Notes under the pieces: generated by a model
The model's database searches: none
What the model saw: only the letters and a program-made list of their open reading frames with translations
What the model was told of the DNA's origin: nothing
Shown: positions 31,309 to 40,187 of the stretch, piece by piece
How positions within the stretch are numbered: the first letter of the stretch is position 1
How the letters are laid out: each line of letters begins with the position of its first letter
Position numbers and translations under genes: made by a program
Source of the DNA: Roseateles sp. XES5
GTDB taxonomy: Bacteria > Pseudomonadota > Alphaproteobacteria > Rhizobiales > Rhizobiaceae
Assembly: GCF_020535545.1 (NCBI RefSeq)
Contig: NZ_CP084752.1
Coordinates: 1,781,501 to 1,845,500, forward strand
Length of the DNA stretch: 64,000 bases
Reading direction: 5' to 3'

Positions 31309-33198
31309 ATGGCTAATGTTTCGACCGTGGGCAACGCCAAGTCGGCGCCGATGACGGCCGAGGAAAAGAAGGTCATCTTCGCCTCCTCGCTCGGCACGGT
31401 GTTCGAGTGGTACGACTTTTACCTCTACGGCTCCTTGGCGGCCATCATCGCCAAGCAGTTCTTCGCTGGCCTTGATGCCGGCTCGGCCTTCATCTTCGCC
31501 CTGCTGGCCTTTGCCGCGGGCTTCATCGTGCGCCCCTTCGGCGCCCTGGTGTTCGGCCGTCTGGGCGACATGATCGGTCGCAAGTACACCTTCCTGGTGA
31601 CCATCCTGATCATGGGCCTGTCGACCTTCATCGTCGGCATCCTGCCCACCTACAACTCGATCGGCGTGGCCGCTCCGGTGATCCTGATCGCCCTGCGTCT
31701 GCTGCAGGGCCTGGCCCTGGGCGGCGAGTACGGCGGTGCTGCCACCTATGTGGCCGAGCACGCGCCGCACGGCCGTCGCGGCGCCTTCACTTCCTGGATC
31801 CAGACCACCGCGACCCTGGGCCTGTTCCTGTCGCTGATGGTGATCCTGGGCACCCGCACCTGGGTGGGTGAGGAAGCCTTTGCGGACTGGGGCTGGCGCG
31901 TGCCTTTCCTGGTGTCCATCCTGCTGCTGGGCATCAGCGTGTGGATCCGCCTGTCCATGAACGAGTCGCCCGCCTTCAAGAAGATGAAGGCCGAGGGCAA
32001 GACCTCCAAGGCACCGCTGTCCGAGTCCTTCGGCCAGTGGAAGAACCTGAAGATCGTGATCCTGGCCCTGATCGGCCTGACCGCCGGCCAGGCCGTGGTC
32101 TGGTACACGGGCCAGTTCTACGCCCTGTTCTTCCTGACGCAGTCGCTGAAGGTGGACGGTGCGACCGCCAACATCATGATCGCGATCTCGCTGATCATCG
32201 GCACGCCTTTCTTCGTGATCTTCGGCTCGCTGTCGGACAAGATCGGCCGCAAGCCCATCATCATGGCCGGCTGCCTGCTGGCGGTGCTGACCTACTTCCC
32301 GCTGTTCCAGGCCCTGACCAACGCCGCCAACCCCGACCTGGCTGCTGCCCAGGCCAAGGCCAAGGTGACCGTCAATGCCGACCCGGCCGAGTGCTCCTTC
32401 CAGTTCAACCCGACCGGCACGGTGAAGTTCACCAGCTCCTGCGACATCGCGACGTCGTTCCTGACCCGCAACTCGGTGCCCTATGACGTCGTTTCGACGG
32501 CGGCGGCCGGCACGGCCGCCACGGTCAAGATCGGTGAACAGACGATCTCCAGCTACGACGCGGTCGCAGCGGGCGATCAGGCCAAGGGCCTCGATGCGGC
32601 CTTCCAGAAGCAGACCAACATAGCGCTTCACGATGCCGGCTATCCGCTGGTCCGCGGCGCTGCGAAGGTTCCGGACGCCAAGCTCGACGCCTTCGTCGCC
32701 GCCAACCCGGAACTGAAGCTCGATGCAGCGGCTATCCGTGCCGGCGAAAAGGCGACCATGCCGGCCGCCGATCTCGTTTCCGGCAAGCTGCTGACGGCCG
32801 ATGAAGCCAATGGCGTCACCGACATGGCCGTCTACACGATTGCCGGCGGCGGCGCCTATACCATGGTCGCCGATCCGGCCAACGTGAACTGGATCACGAT
32901 CATCGCCGTGCTGACCGTGCTCGTGATCTACGTCACGATGGTCTATGGCCCGATTGCCGCCCTGCTGGTCGAACTCTTCCCGACCCGCATCCGCTACACC
33001 GGCATGTCGCTGCCCTATCATATCGGCAACGGCTGGTTCGGCGGCCTGCTTCCGGCAACGGCCTTCGCGATGAGTGCGGCCCAGGGCGATATCTACTACG
33101 GCCTCTGGTACCCCATCGTCTTCGCGGGCATCACCCTCGTCATCGGCCTTCTCTTCCTGCCGGAAACGAAGGACCGCGACATCCACGCCATGGATTGA
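31309..33198 (+). CDS. MHS-family MFS transporter with large periplasmic insert (mosaic gene)
   Basis: A proton symporter-type permease of the metabolite:H+ symporter family (relatives carry citrate, proline betaine, shikimate or dicarboxylates); substrate unknown. The ATG at 31309 has GGAGG upstream; length 629 residues, well above the usual 430-550. FGRLGDMIGRKYTF and LSDKIGRKPIIM are the two MFS loop signatures. A ~185-residue insert (about 338-524) sits between transmembrane segments in the C-terminal half, presumably in the periplasm. Codons from about 31450 to 32460 are betaproteobacterial in style, then rhizobial. Confidence 0.9.
   Translation: MANVSTVGNAKSAPMTAEEKKVIFASSLGTVFEWYDFYLYGSLAAIIAKQFFAGLDAGSAFIFALLAFAAGFIVRPFGALVFGRLGDMIGRKYTFLVTILIMGLSTFIVGILPTYNSIGVAAPVILIALRLLQGLALGGEYGGAATYVAEHAPHGRRGAFTSWIQTTATLGLFLSLMVILGTRTWVGEEAFADWGWRVPFLVSILLLGISVWIRLSMNESPAFKKMKAEGKTSKAPLSESFGQWKNLKIVILALIGLTAGQAVVWYTGQFYALFFLTQSLKVDGATANIMIAISLIIGTPFFVIFGSLSDKIGRKPIIMAGCLLAVLTYFPLFQALTNAANPDLAAAQAKAKVTVNADPAECSFQFNPTGTVKFTSSCDIATSFLTRNSVPYDVVSTAAAGTAATVKIGEQTISSYDAVAAGDQAKGLDAAFQKQTNIALHDAGYPLVRGAAKVPDAKLDAFVAANPELKLDAAAIRAGEKATMPAADLVSGKLLTADEANGVTDMAVYTIAGGGAYTMVADPANVNWITIIAVLTVLVIYVTMVYGPIAALLVELFPTRIRYTGMSLPYHIGNGWFGGLLPATAFAMSAAQGDIYYGLWYPIVFAGITLVIGLLFLPETKDRDIHAMD
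31450..32460 (+). other. Betaproteobacteria-like patch inside the MHS transporter gene
   Basis: Roughly 1 kb of this gene is dominated by CTG, GTG, CCC and GAG codons (for example the stretch around 31680-31860), whereas the first ~100 bases and everything after about 32480 use the rhizobial pattern of CTC, GTC and GAA/TCG. The change occurs within the insert domain at residues ~380-390. Edges are approximate. Confidence 0.7.
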
Positions 33199-33225
33199 TC
33201 TCCCCCCTTCCGATAGTTCATGGCG

Positions 33226-33264
33226 ACCCGGCCCGCGGCAACGCGGGCCGGGTTCTTCATTTTG
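33226..33264 (+). terminator. Terminator of the MHS transporter gene
   Basis: ACCCGGCCCGCG / CGCGGGCCGGGT forms a 12-bp perfect stem with loop GCAA, followed by TTCTTCATTTT. It overlaps the end of the convergent PAP2 gene slightly. Confidence 0.8.
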
Positions 33265-33946
33265 GGAGAAGCGATTTCGGCAGTGGCCAGCCGCGTTCGT
33301 CGAAGCGGAAGAGCCAGTCCTGCCGGGCGAAGGCGAAGGCGAGTGCGATGGCGGTCCACATGCCGAGCAGCAGGCCTGCCGCCACGTCGCTCGGATAGTG
33401 CGCACCGACGACGATGCGCGAAAGGCCGATGGTCAGCGCGCCCATGAGAAAGAGCGGCCGCAGCCGCGGCGCGACCATGGAGAAGGCGCCGAAGAAGGCG
33501 CCGACGGCCGCCGAATGGCCGGAGGGAAAGCTGGAATAGAGATCGTCATAGGCGAACGGCGTCAGGCTGTAGGCGCCGTGCTCGGCAAAAAGTGCCGGTC
33601 GGGCGCGGCCGACGACAAGCTTGACCAGATGCACCAGCGCGCTGGTCGCACCGATCGTCAGGAAGAAATAGAGCGACAGCCGCCAGGCGGTTCTCGCCCG
33701 GCCCGCCAGTGTCTCGCTGCCGCTCACCCGGTGCAGGATATAGGCGAGCATGACGATGAGGCCGGAGCCGTAGATCATCCAGCGGAACGTGCCGAAATCC
33801 GTGATGCGCCTGTTCCAGGTGACGATGGTTTCCGGAAGCCCCTGGGCGCGTTGCGAGATCAGGGGATCGAAGGGAACGAGCGCCACCACAAGTATTGCCG
33901 TGGCGGCAAGGATCCAGAGCGAGGAGGTCGCGAGCGATCGGTTCAT
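33257..33946 (-). CDS. PAP2-family membrane phosphatase
   Basis: A 229-residue integral membrane protein with about six hydrophobic segments and the three acid-phosphatase motifs KLVVGRARP, PSGHSAA and SRIVVGAHYPSD. Members dephosphorylate lipid phosphates such as undecaprenyl pyrophosphate, phosphatidate, or lipid A in rhizobia; the substrate here is not evident. The ATG at 33946 is chosen because AAGGGA then has six-base spacing. Confidence 0.9.
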   Translation of the reverse strand: MNRSLATSSLWILAATAILVVALVPFDPLISQRAQGLPETIVTWNRRITDFGTFRWMIYGSGLIVMLAYILHRVSGSETLAGRARTAWRLSLYFFLTIGATSALVHLVKLVVGRARPALFAEHGAYSLTPFAYDDLYSSFPSGHSAAVGAFFGAFSMVAPRLRPLFLMGALTIGLSRIVVGAHYPSDVAAGLLLGMWTAIALAFAFARQDWLFRFDERGWPLPKSLLPK

Positions 33947-34014
33947 GGGCATCCCTTGAAATCGGCGTTGCCTCCATGTGCTGGCGGCTGGCGGCTTTTC
34001 AAGGGCGCGAAACG

Positions 34015-34051
34015 AAAAAGGCTCCCGGAGCGGGTGCGCCGGGAGCCTTTT
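34015..34051 (-). terminator. leuB terminator
   Basis: AAAAAGGCTCCCGG / CCGGGAGCCTTTT with a 10-base loop; on the minus strand it is followed by a T-run. Located 17 bases after the leuB stop. Confidence 0.85.
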
Positions 34052-34067
34052 CAGCGATGGGATCGGC

Positions 34068-35177
34068 TCAGGCCGAGAGTGCCTTGAAGGCAGTGAGGAT
34101 GGCGTCGCCCATGTCCGCGGTGCCGACCTTGCGGCAGCCGTCGGCCATGATGTCGCCGGTGCGGATGCCGCTGTCGAGCACGTCGGCGATCGCCTTTTCC
34201 AGGTTGTCGGCTTCCTTGACCATGTTGAACGAGTAACGCAGGCACATGGCGAAGGAGGCGATCATGGCGATCGGGTTGGCGATGCCCTTGCCGGCAATGT
34301 CCGGTGCCGAGCCGTGCACGGGCTCGTAGAGCGCCTTGCGCTGGCCCTTGGCGTCCGGCGCGCCGAGCGAGGCGGACGGCAGCATGCCGAGCGAGCCGGT
34401 CAGCATGGCGGCGACGTCGGAAAGCATGTCGCCGAAGAGGTTGTCGGTGACGATGACGTCGAACTGCTTGGGCGCACGCACGAGCTGCATGCCGCCGGCA
34501 TCGGCCAGCATGTGCTCGAGCTGCACGTCGGAATAGCTGCGCTTGTGCGTTTCCGTCACCACCTGGTTCCAGAGCACGCCCGACTTCATGACGTTGCGCT
34601 TTTCCATCGAGCAGACGCGGTTCTGGCGCGTGCGGGCCAGCTCGAAGGCGACGCCGGCGATGCGCTCGATCTCGTAGGTGTCGTAGACCTGGGTGTCGAT
34701 GCCGCGCTTCTGGCCGTTGCCGAGATCGATGATCTCCTTCGGCTCGCCGAAATAGACGCCGCCCGTCAGCTCGCGCACGATGAGGATGTCGAGGCCTTCC
34801 ACCAGCTCCGGTTTCAGCGAGGATGCGTTGGCCAGCGCCGGATAGCAGATGGCTGGGCGCAGATTCGCGAAGAGCTTGAGGTCCTTGCGCAGGCGCAGCA
34901 GGCCGGCTTCCGGACGCACGTCGTAAGGAACGGCATCCCATTTCGGACCGCCGACGGCGCCGAACAGCACGGCGTCGGCCGCCAGCGCCTTCTCCATGTC
35001 GCCTTCCGAGATCGCCACGCCATGGGCGTCATAGGCCGAGCCGCCGACGAGGCCTTCGTCGGTGGTGAAACCGGCACCGCATTCGGCGTTCATATAGGCG
35101 ATGATCTTGCGGACTTCCGCCATGGCTTCCGGGCCGATGCCGTCGCCGGGCAGAAGGAGGAGGTTACGCGCTGTCAT
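34068..35177 (-). CDS. leuB: 3-isopropylmalate dehydrogenase LeuB
   Basis: Oxidative decarboxylation step of leucine synthesis. 369 residues from an ATG with AAGGAAA upstream. [13 protein letters not shown] is the family start, [13 protein letters not shown] the substrate-binding arginine block, and [12 protein letters not shown] / [16 protein letters not shown] the cofactor region (here [11 protein letters not shown]). leuD lies 550 bp upstream on the same strand with ridA between; leuB probably has its own promoter in the 164-bp AT-rich gap before it. Confidence 0.96.
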   Translation of the reverse strand: MTARNLLLLPGDGIGPEAMAEVRKIIAYMNAECGAGFTTDEGLVGGSAYDAHGVAISEGDMEKALAADAVLFGAVGGPKWDAVPYDVRPEAGLLRLRKDLKLFANLRPAICYPALANASSLKPELVEGLDILIVRELTGGVYFGEPKEIIDLGNGQKRGIDTQVYDTYEIERIAGVAFELARTRQNRVCSMEKRNVMKSGVLWNQVVTETHKRSYSDVQLEHMLADAGGMQLVRAPKQFDVIVTDNLFGDMLSDVAAMLTGSLGMLPSASLGAPDAKGQRKALYEPVHGSAPDIAGKGIANPIAMIASFAMCLRYSFNMVKEADNLEKAIADVLDSGIRTGDIMADGCRKVGTADMGDAILTAFKALSA

Positions 35178-35341
35178 GGGATTTTCCTTGATGTCACGGA
35201 AGGGTTGCGCGCTTCTTAGCGCAACTTCCGTTCAAGGAAAATCGCCGAAAAGAAAGAATTTTGCGCAAACACCTTCACCTTTCGGCGAAAGCAGCAGCGG
35301 CAAGTGCGCGACGGTTTTGCCTTCGGGGCGGCGGAAACGCC

Positions 35342-35722
35342 CTAGGATCCGCGGAGCGCCGTGACTTCGATCTCGATCAGCATTTCGGGGCGGATGAGAT
35401 CGCAGACCACCATGGTGGCCGCGGGGCGGATCGCGCCGAAGGCCTCGCCGAGAATGGGGAAGACGCGGTCGGCAAAGGCTGCGTCGGTGACATAATAGTG
35501 GCAGCGCACCACGTCCGCGAAGGAGAAGCCGCCATCCTGCAGGGCCTTGCCGATGGTGGCAAGGCAGTTGCGTGTCTGGTCCTCGACGCTGTCGGGCATG
35601 GTCATGCTGGCATAGTCGTAGCCGGTCGTGCCGGAGACGAAGCACCAGTCGCCCTGGATGACGGCGCGCGAATAGCCCGCCGTCGCCTCGAAGGGAGAGC
35701 CGGACGAGATCAGCCGGCGCAT
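35342..35722 (-). CDS. RidA/YjgF family enamine/imine deaminase
   Basis: RidA-type proteins hydrolyse reactive enamines released by PLP enzymes. The 126-residue protein has the small chorismate-mutase-like fold signature (FVSGTTGYD, TRNCLATIGKALQDGGFSFADVVRCHYYVTD). The archetypal arginine is in the region IRPAATMV, shifted from the RidA IPARST wording, so it belongs to an Rid subfamily whose activity may differ. It starts four bases after the leuD stop and is probably cotranscribed with it. Confidence 0.85.
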   Translation of the reverse strand: MRRLISSGSPFEATAGYSRAVIQGDWCFVSGTTGYDYASMTMPDSVEDQTRNCLATIGKALQDGGFSFADVVRCHYYVTDAAFADRVFPILGEAFGAIRPAATMVVCDLIRPEMLIEIEVTALRGS

Positions 35723-35726
35723 CGTC

Positions 35727-36332
35727 TTACGCCCAGGGACGCGAGGTTGCGGTCTGCTTCTCGAACGTGTCGATGGAGGTCGCCTTTTCCAGCGTCAGGC
35801 CGATATCGTCGAGCCCGTTCAGCAGGCAGTGGCGGCGGAAGGCGTCGATTTCGAAGCCGATGCGGCCGCCGTCGGGACCGGTGATTTCCTGGGTTTCCAG
35901 GTCGACCGTCAGGATGGCGTTGGAGCCGCGGCTGGCGTCGTCCATCAGCTTGTCCAGGTCGTCCTGGCTGACGACGATGGGCAGGATGCCGTTCTTGAAA
36001 CAGTTGTTGTAGAAGATGTCGGCGAAGCTGGTGGAGATGACGCAGCGGATGCCGAAGTCGAGCAGGGCCCACGGCGCATGCTCACGCGAGGAGCCGCAGC
36101 CGAAATTGTCGCCGGCGACGAGGATCGTGGCATTCTGGTAGGCCGGCTTGTTCAGCACGAACGTTTCGTTGACGCTGCCGTCCTCGTTGTAGCGCGCTTC
36201 GGCGAAGAGGCCCTTGCCGAGACCCGTGCGCTTGATCGTCTTGAGGTAGTCCTTCGGAATGATCATGTCCGTGTCGACATTGACTACGGGAAGCGGCGCG
36301 GCGACGCCGGTCAGCTTGACGAACTTTTCCAT
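35727..36332 (-). CDS. leuD: 3-isopropylmalate dehydratase small subunit LeuD
   Basis: With LeuC isomerises isopropylmalate. The ATG giving [24 protein letters not shown] is the family start; 201 residues is normal. [14 protein letters not shown] is the aconitase swivel-domain signature. The leuC gene is not in the window, as is usual in rhizobia, where leuC and leuD are separate. Confidence 0.95.
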   Translation of the reverse strand: MEKFVKLTGVAAPLPVVNVDTDMIIPKDYLKTIKRTGLGKGLFAEARYNEDGSVNETFVLNKPAYQNATILVAGDNFGCGSSREHAPWALLDFGIRCVISTSFADIFYNNCFKNGILPIVVSQDDLDKLMDDASRGSNAILTVDLETQEITGPDGGRIGFEIDAFRRHCLLNGLDDIGLTLEKATSIDTFEKQTATSRPWA

Positions 36333-36491
36333 GGCAGGACCCTCGGAATACGGTGATGTCGGTTGGTGCAAGCGTTTAGATCAGTTTTCCCGGGATTTGA
36401 AGGAGAATCTTCGGGAAAAGCGGGGCGTCAAGCGCAATTGCCGGGCGCGAGGATAGCGCCCGGTCGTTCCTTCCGCAGGGAAGGTCTCGAC

Positions 36492-36740
36492 TCAGAGGTC
36501 GATGATCGTACCGCGACCGTCGTTCCAGATGCGCGGCTCGCGCTGACCCGGGGGCCTGCGGTCGGCGCGGGCGGTCGCGCGGACCGGCGCCGGCTGGAGC
36601 TTGGCGGCCAGCATGGAACCGAGCATCAGCACGGCGACGATGCCGGCGATGGCAAGGCCGATCGAGGCGGCGAACACGAACGTCGCGCCGGCGACCAGCA
36701 TAGCGAAGACGGTGAAGACGATGGAGCGGATGCGCTGCAT
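36492..36740 (-). CDS. Small membrane protein of unknown function
   Basis: 82 residues from an ATG with AAAGGG nine bases upstream. Residues 7-48 form two adjoining hydrophobic segments (FTVFAMLVAGATFVFAA, then GLAIAGIVAVLMLGSMLAA); the C-terminal half is basic and Pro/Arg-rich and ends RIWNDGRGTIIDL. Short rhizobial proteins with this RIWNDGRGTIIDL-type ending exist in my memory only vaguely. Stands alone, divergent from the citrate-lyase-like gene. Confidence 0.7.
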   Translation of the reverse strand: MQRIRSIVFTVFAMLVAGATFVFAASIGLAIAGIVAVLMLGSMLAAKLQPAPVRATARADRRPPGQREPRIWNDGRGTIIDL

Positions 36741-36848
36741 TTTGATTTGCCCTTTCTCTAGCAAACAATGTGGGGGCCGATTTTGTCCATTGCAAGGCCG
36801 AATTTCGCAGCGCTTGCGGCCTGCGGCAAAGCGCGTCACAAAGGAGGG

Positions 36849-37760
36849 ATGAACAGAACGCCCCATCACCATCCGCTTCGCCTGCGCCGCTCGGTACTGA
36901 CGGTTCCCGCCGTCAACGCACGCGCGCTCGCCAAGTCGGCGACGCTTGATTGCGATGCCATCATCTTCGATCTCGAGGACTCCGTCCTGCCGGAAAAGAA
37001 GGCGGAGGCGCGGGCCGCGCTGCTTGCGCATTTCGGCACGCTCGATCGTTCGTCGGGCCGCGAGCACGTCATCCGCATCAATTCCCTCGATGGTCCCGAC
37101 GGCGCCCTCGATCTCGAAACGGTGCTCGACTGCATGCCGGATGCCGTGCTGGTGCCGAAGGTCTGCGAACCGCAGGACGTGCTCACCGTTGCCGACTGGT
37201 TTTCCGAGGCCGGCGCCGACGACGGACCGCGGCTCTGGGCAATGATCGAGACGGCCGCCGGTCTTCTCAACCTTGCCGCCATCGCCGAAACGGGCCACAC
37301 CCATGGCGGCCGGCTCGACGGCTTCGTCGTCGGTCTCAACGACCTGCGCAAGGAAACCGGCATCGCCGACATTCCCGGCCGCCCGTTCCTCGTGCCGCTG
37401 CTGCTTCAGGTGGTCGTGGCGGCGCGAGCCTCCGGGCTCGATGTCATCGACGCCGTCTTCAACGATTTTGCCGATGTCGACGGTTTTGCGGCCGAATGTC
37501 TTCAGGGCCTCCAGATGGGCTTTGACGGCAAGATGCTGATCCATCCCGCGCAGATCGCTCCGGCCAATGCGGCCTACGGCGTGAGCGAGGCCGAGGCCGC
37601 CGAGGCGCTTGCCGTGGTCGCCGCCTTCGCCGCGCCGGACAATGCCGGCAAGGCGGTGGTCAGCATCGCGGGCCGCATGGTCGAAAAGCTCCATGCCGAC
37701 CAGGCCCGGCGCACCATCGCCAAGGCCGACCTCATCAACGAGAGAAAGAAAGACGCATGA
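36849..37760 (+). CDS. HpcH/HpaI aldolase/citrate lyase family protein (CoA ester lyase)
   Basis: 303 residues, TIM-barrel family that includes malyl-CoA/citramalyl-CoA lyase and CitE. RSVLTVPAVNARALAKSATLDCDAIIFDLEDSV is the family N terminus with the acidic metal ligands; GFDGKMLIHPAQI is the C-terminal signature. No CitD/CitF partners are near, so it is a stand-alone lyase and substrate is uncertain. AAGGAGG touches the ATG, unusually close, but no other start fits. The stop overlaps the next ATG. Confidence 0.87.
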   Translation: MNRTPHHHPLRLRRSVLTVPAVNARALAKSATLDCDAIIFDLEDSVLPEKKAEARAALLAHFGTLDRSSGREHVIRINSLDGPDGALDLETVLDCMPDAVLVPKVCEPQDVLTVADWFSEAGADDGPRLWAMIETAAGLLNLAAIAETGHTHGGRLDGFVVGLNDLRKETGIADIPGRPFLVPLLLQVVVAARASGLDVIDAVFNDFADVDGFAAECLQGLQMGFDGKMLIHPAQIAPANAAYGVSEAEAAEALAVVAAFAAPDNAGKAVVSIAGRMVEKLHADQARRTIAKADLINERKKDA

Positions 37761-37963
37761 AAGTCTATCGCTTCCTGACCGCTCCGGATGACGCCTCGTT
37801 CTGCCACAAGGTCACGCTGGCGCTGAACAAGGGCTGGGAGCTGCACGGCTCGCCCACCTATGCCTACAATGCCGAGGCGAAAGTCATGCAATGCGGCCAG
37901 GCCGTGGTGAAGGACGTGCCGGGCAAGGAATATACGCCTGATATCAAGCTGTCGGAGCAGTAG
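37757..37963 (+). CDS. DUF1737 small protein
   Basis: 68 residues, MKVYRFLTAPDDASFCHKVTLALNKGWELHGSPTYAYN, which is the DUF1737 pattern (a short fold with the GWELHGSP turn). Function is unknown. The ATG overlaps the preceding lyase stop (ATGA), so the two are translated together and may be functionally linked. Confidence 0.85.
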   Translation: MKVYRFLTAPDDASFCHKVTLALNKGWELHGSPTYAYNAEAKVMQCGQAVVKDVPGKEYTPDIKLSEQ

Positions 37964-38030
37964 GGGACAGGCGGTTCAGGCCTCCGGCCCCGCGTCCTTT
38001 CGTCGTCATGGGCGGGCTTGGCCCGCCCGC

Positions 38031-38465
38031 TTAACCCGCCGCGATCTCCACACTCGCCTCGATGCGCTCCATGTCGTCGTCCGACAGGCCGAAATGGTGG
38101 CCGATCTCGTGGATGAGGACGTGGGTGACGATGTCGCCGAGGGTCTCCTCGTTTTCGGCCCAATAATCGAGGATCGGGCGACGATAGAGGGTGATGCGGT
38201 TCGGCATCTCGCCGGTCTCGACAGTAAAGCGTTCGCTGATGCCGCGCCCTTCGAAGAGACCCAAGAGGTCGAAGGGGGTTTCCAGCGCCATGTCTTCAAA
38301 AACATCGTCGCTGGGGAATTCGGCGATCTCGATGATGAGGTTGCCCGTCAGCGCACGGAATTCTTCCGGCAGGTGGCCATAGGCCTCCAGCGCCAGGGAC
38401 TCGAACGTGCTGATGGTCGGGGCATGGCGGTTGCGCCAATCCTCGGTCTGGTCAATGCGGGCCAT
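38031..38465 (-). CDS. Zincin-like metallopeptidase (DUF1025 family)
   Basis: 144 residues; HEIGHHFGLSDDDM (119-132) is the extended zinc motif HExxH plus downstream Asp cluster of the small Zincin_1 metallopeptidases. Start at MARIDQTEDW is set by AAAGGAG six bases upstream; an in-frame ATG far upstream is not supported. Cytoplasmic, substrate unknown. Convergent with DUF1737. Confidence 0.87.
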   Translation of the reverse strand: MARIDQTEDWRNRHAPTISTFESLALEAYGHLPEEFRALTGNLIIEIAEFPSDDVFEDMALETPFDLLGLFEGRGISERFTVETGEMPNRITLYRRPILDYWAENEETLGDIVTHVLIHEIGHHFGLSDDDMERIEASVEIAAG

Positions 38466-38717
38466 GGGCTCTCCTTTGCCCGTCATATAGACGATTTCCC
38501 ACAATTTTCGAGGGTCGAATTTGCATGCCGCCCCTGCGTTGTCCGAGGAAACCGGGCCTCGGGCGCGATTCGGCGCGGTTTGCGGGATCGGTGGGCAAAG
38601 CCGGCTGGCCGGGCGAGGCGCAATAAAACGTGATCGGTCAGTTTGCCGCACCCGCACTTTTGTGCTGCGCGCCGAAGGGCGAGTAAGCGTCTGAAAAGGC
38701 GATCTTTTCAGTCATGA

Positions 38718-38732
38718 TTGGAACGAGTCTAA
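38718..38732. promoter_or_regulatory. Irr-box-like palindrome upstream of bfd-bfr
   Basis: TTGGAACGAGTCTAA resembles the rhizobial iron control element recognised by Irr (TTAGAA-N3-TTCTAA) with mismatches at two positions. It lies about 100 bp before bfd, and Irr control of bacterioferritin genes is known in rhizobia. The rest of the 369-bp gap 38466-38834 holds only the promoter noted next and no gene. Confidence 0.45.
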
Positions 38733-38765
38733 GATTTTGAGTCAGCAAGGCTGACCTGTTCATTC

Positions 38766-38794
38766 TTGACAATCAGGGTCCTCTTTTGCTTAAT
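38766..38794 (+). promoter_or_regulatory. Sigma70-like promoter of bfd-bfr
   Basis: TTGACA at 38766-38771 and CTTAAT at 38789-38794 with a 17-base spacer, about 40 bases before the bfd ATG. The Irr-like box lies upstream of it. Confidence 0.5.
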
Positions 38795-38834
38795 CCCGGA
38801 AACTCAGTACTTTGCGTATGGCAGGCAAGACGAA

Positions 38835-39146
38835 ATGCTGGTTTGCAGCTGCAACTTCATCACCGAAAAAGAAATCGTCGACGTGATCAACACCCTCCTC
38901 GACGAGGACTGTTGGCAGCTTATCGTGCCTGCGAAAGTCTACCACGCGATGCAGAAGCGCGGCCGTTGCTGCGGCTGCTTCCCCAATGTTGTCGATATCA
39001 TCATCCGCACCACCGAGCAGTATCACGCCCGGGGCGACTCGACGGATGCCGAGATTTTTGATTTCATGGCCCGCCTCAAACAATTCCATGAAGATAACAG
39101 GAGAGCGGACCTTGAAAGGCGACAAAAAAGTCATCGAGCAGCTTAA
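38835..39146 (+). CDS. bfd: Bacterioferritin-associated ferredoxin (Bfd-like)
   Basis: Bfd carries a [2Fe-2S] cluster and donates electrons to bacterioferritin to release stored iron. 103 residues; the four ligands fit Cys4, Cys6 (CSC) and Cys45/Cys48 (RCCGC), followed by the Bfd turn CFP. A ~40-residue charged C-terminal extension is longer than E. coli Bfd and overlaps the bfr start by 35 bases. Directly precedes bfr, which supports the assignment. Confidence 0.9.
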   Translation: MLVCSCNFITEKEIVDVINTLLDEDCWQLIVPAKVYHAMQKRGRCCGCFPNVVDIIIRTTEQYHARGDSTDAEIFDFMARLKQFHEDNRRADLERRQKSHRAA

Positions 39147-39597
39147 CGAAGCGCTCTATCTCGAGCTTGGTGCCGTCAACCAGTACTGGCTTCACTATCG
39201 CCTGCTGGAAGACTGGGGCTACACGCTTCTCGCCAAGAAGGAGCGTGCCGAATCGATCGAAGAGATGCAGCATGCCGACAAGCTCGTCGCCCGCATCATC
39301 TTCCTCGAAGGCCATCCGAACCTTCAGACCGTCGCGCCGATGCGCATTGGCCAGAACGTCAAGGAAGTGCTGGAAGCCGACCTTGCCGGCGAATACGACG
39401 CCCGCACGGCCTACAAGAAGTCGCGCGACATCTGTTATCAGGCCGGCGACTATGTCAGCATGAAGCTCTTTGAAGAGCTGCTGATGGACGAGGAAGGCCA
39501 TATCGACTTCCTCGAAACCCAGCTGGAACTGCTCGACAAGATCGGCGAAGCGAAATACGGCCAGCTCAACGCGGCCCCGGCGAACGAAGCCGAGTAA
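39112..39597 (+). CDS. bfr: Bacterioferritin Bfr (TTG start)
   Basis: Haem-containing 24-mer iron store. The family start (M/L)[14 protein letters not shown] falls on a TTG with AGGAG seven bases upstream; the in-frame ATG at 39088 would add eight residues not seen in the family. 161 residues, with ferroxidase ligands Glu18, Glu51, His54 and haem ligand Met52 at the canonical positions. It overlaps bfd, implying coupled translation. Confidence 0.94.
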   Translation: MKGDKKVIEQLNEALYLELGAVNQYWLHYRLLEDWGYTLLAKKERAESIEEMQHADKLVARIIFLEGHPNLQTVAPMRIGQNVKEVLEADLAGEYDARTAYKKSRDICYQAGDYVSMKLFEELLMDEEGHIDFLETQLELLDKIGEAKYGQLNAAPANEAE

Positions 39598-39620
39598 GGC
39601 TTCCGCCTCTGCAGATACGG

Positions 39621-39647
39621 AAAACCCCGGCTTTGCCGGGGTTTTTT
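39621..39647. terminator. bfr terminator
   Basis: AAAACCCCGGC / GCCGGGGTTTT with loop TTT and a TTTTTT run on the plus strand, 23 bases after bfr; it can also serve the convergent rppH. Confidence 0.9.
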
Positions 39648-39650
39648 GTT

Positions 39651-40178
39651 TCAGGGCGCCAGATGCGCGAAGGCCGCGACGACCTCTTCATAGACCTTGC
39701 GTTTGAAGGGCACGATCAGTTCCGGCAGGTCGCGCATCGCCTTCCATTCCCAGGCGTCGAATTCGGCGTCGTGGCCGCCGGGCGGCGGGTTGATGGCGAT
39801 TTCGCTCTCCGTTCCTTCGAAGCGGAAGGCGAACCAGCGCTGGGTCTGGCCGCGATACTTGCCCTTGAGGCCGATGCCGAGAAGATGGGCCGGCAGGTCG
39901 TAGTTGATCCAGCGGCCGGCATCGGCGATCAGCGAAACGCTTTTGATGCCGGTTTCCTCGTAGAGCTCGCGATAAGCGGCCTCCAGCGGATCCTCGCCCT
40001 CGTCGATGCCGCCCTGCGGCATTTGCCAGAGTTGCGGCGAACCGTCATATTCCGAATTGCCGACGGGAATGCGCCGACCGGCCCAGACCTTGTTCTCGGC
40101 GTTCAGCACCATGATGCCGACGCAGGGGCGATAGGGCAGATCCTCGGCCCTTATCACCTTGTCCTTTTCCTTGCCCAT
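39651..40178 (-). CDS. rppH: RNA pyrophosphohydrolase RppH
   Basis: Nudix hydrolase that removes pyrophosphate from mRNA 5' ends and starts decay; the rhizobial/Bartonella homologue is also called IalA. 175 residues, [12 protein letters not shown] at the start and Nudix box [23 protein letters not shown] (residues ~56-78). Last gene of the long minus-strand block; nine bases separate it from the deacetylase gene. Confidence 0.93.
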   Translation of the reverse strand: MGKEKDKVIRAEDLPYRPCVGIMVLNAENKVWAGRRIPVGNSEYDGSPQLWQMPQGGIDEGEDPLEAAYRELYEETGIKSVSLIADAGRWINYDLPAHLLGIGLKGKYRGQTQRWFAFRFEGTESEIAINPPPGGHDAEFDAWEWKAMRDLPELIVPFKRKVYEEVVAAFAHLAP

Positions 40179-40187
40179 CGAAGCTTC

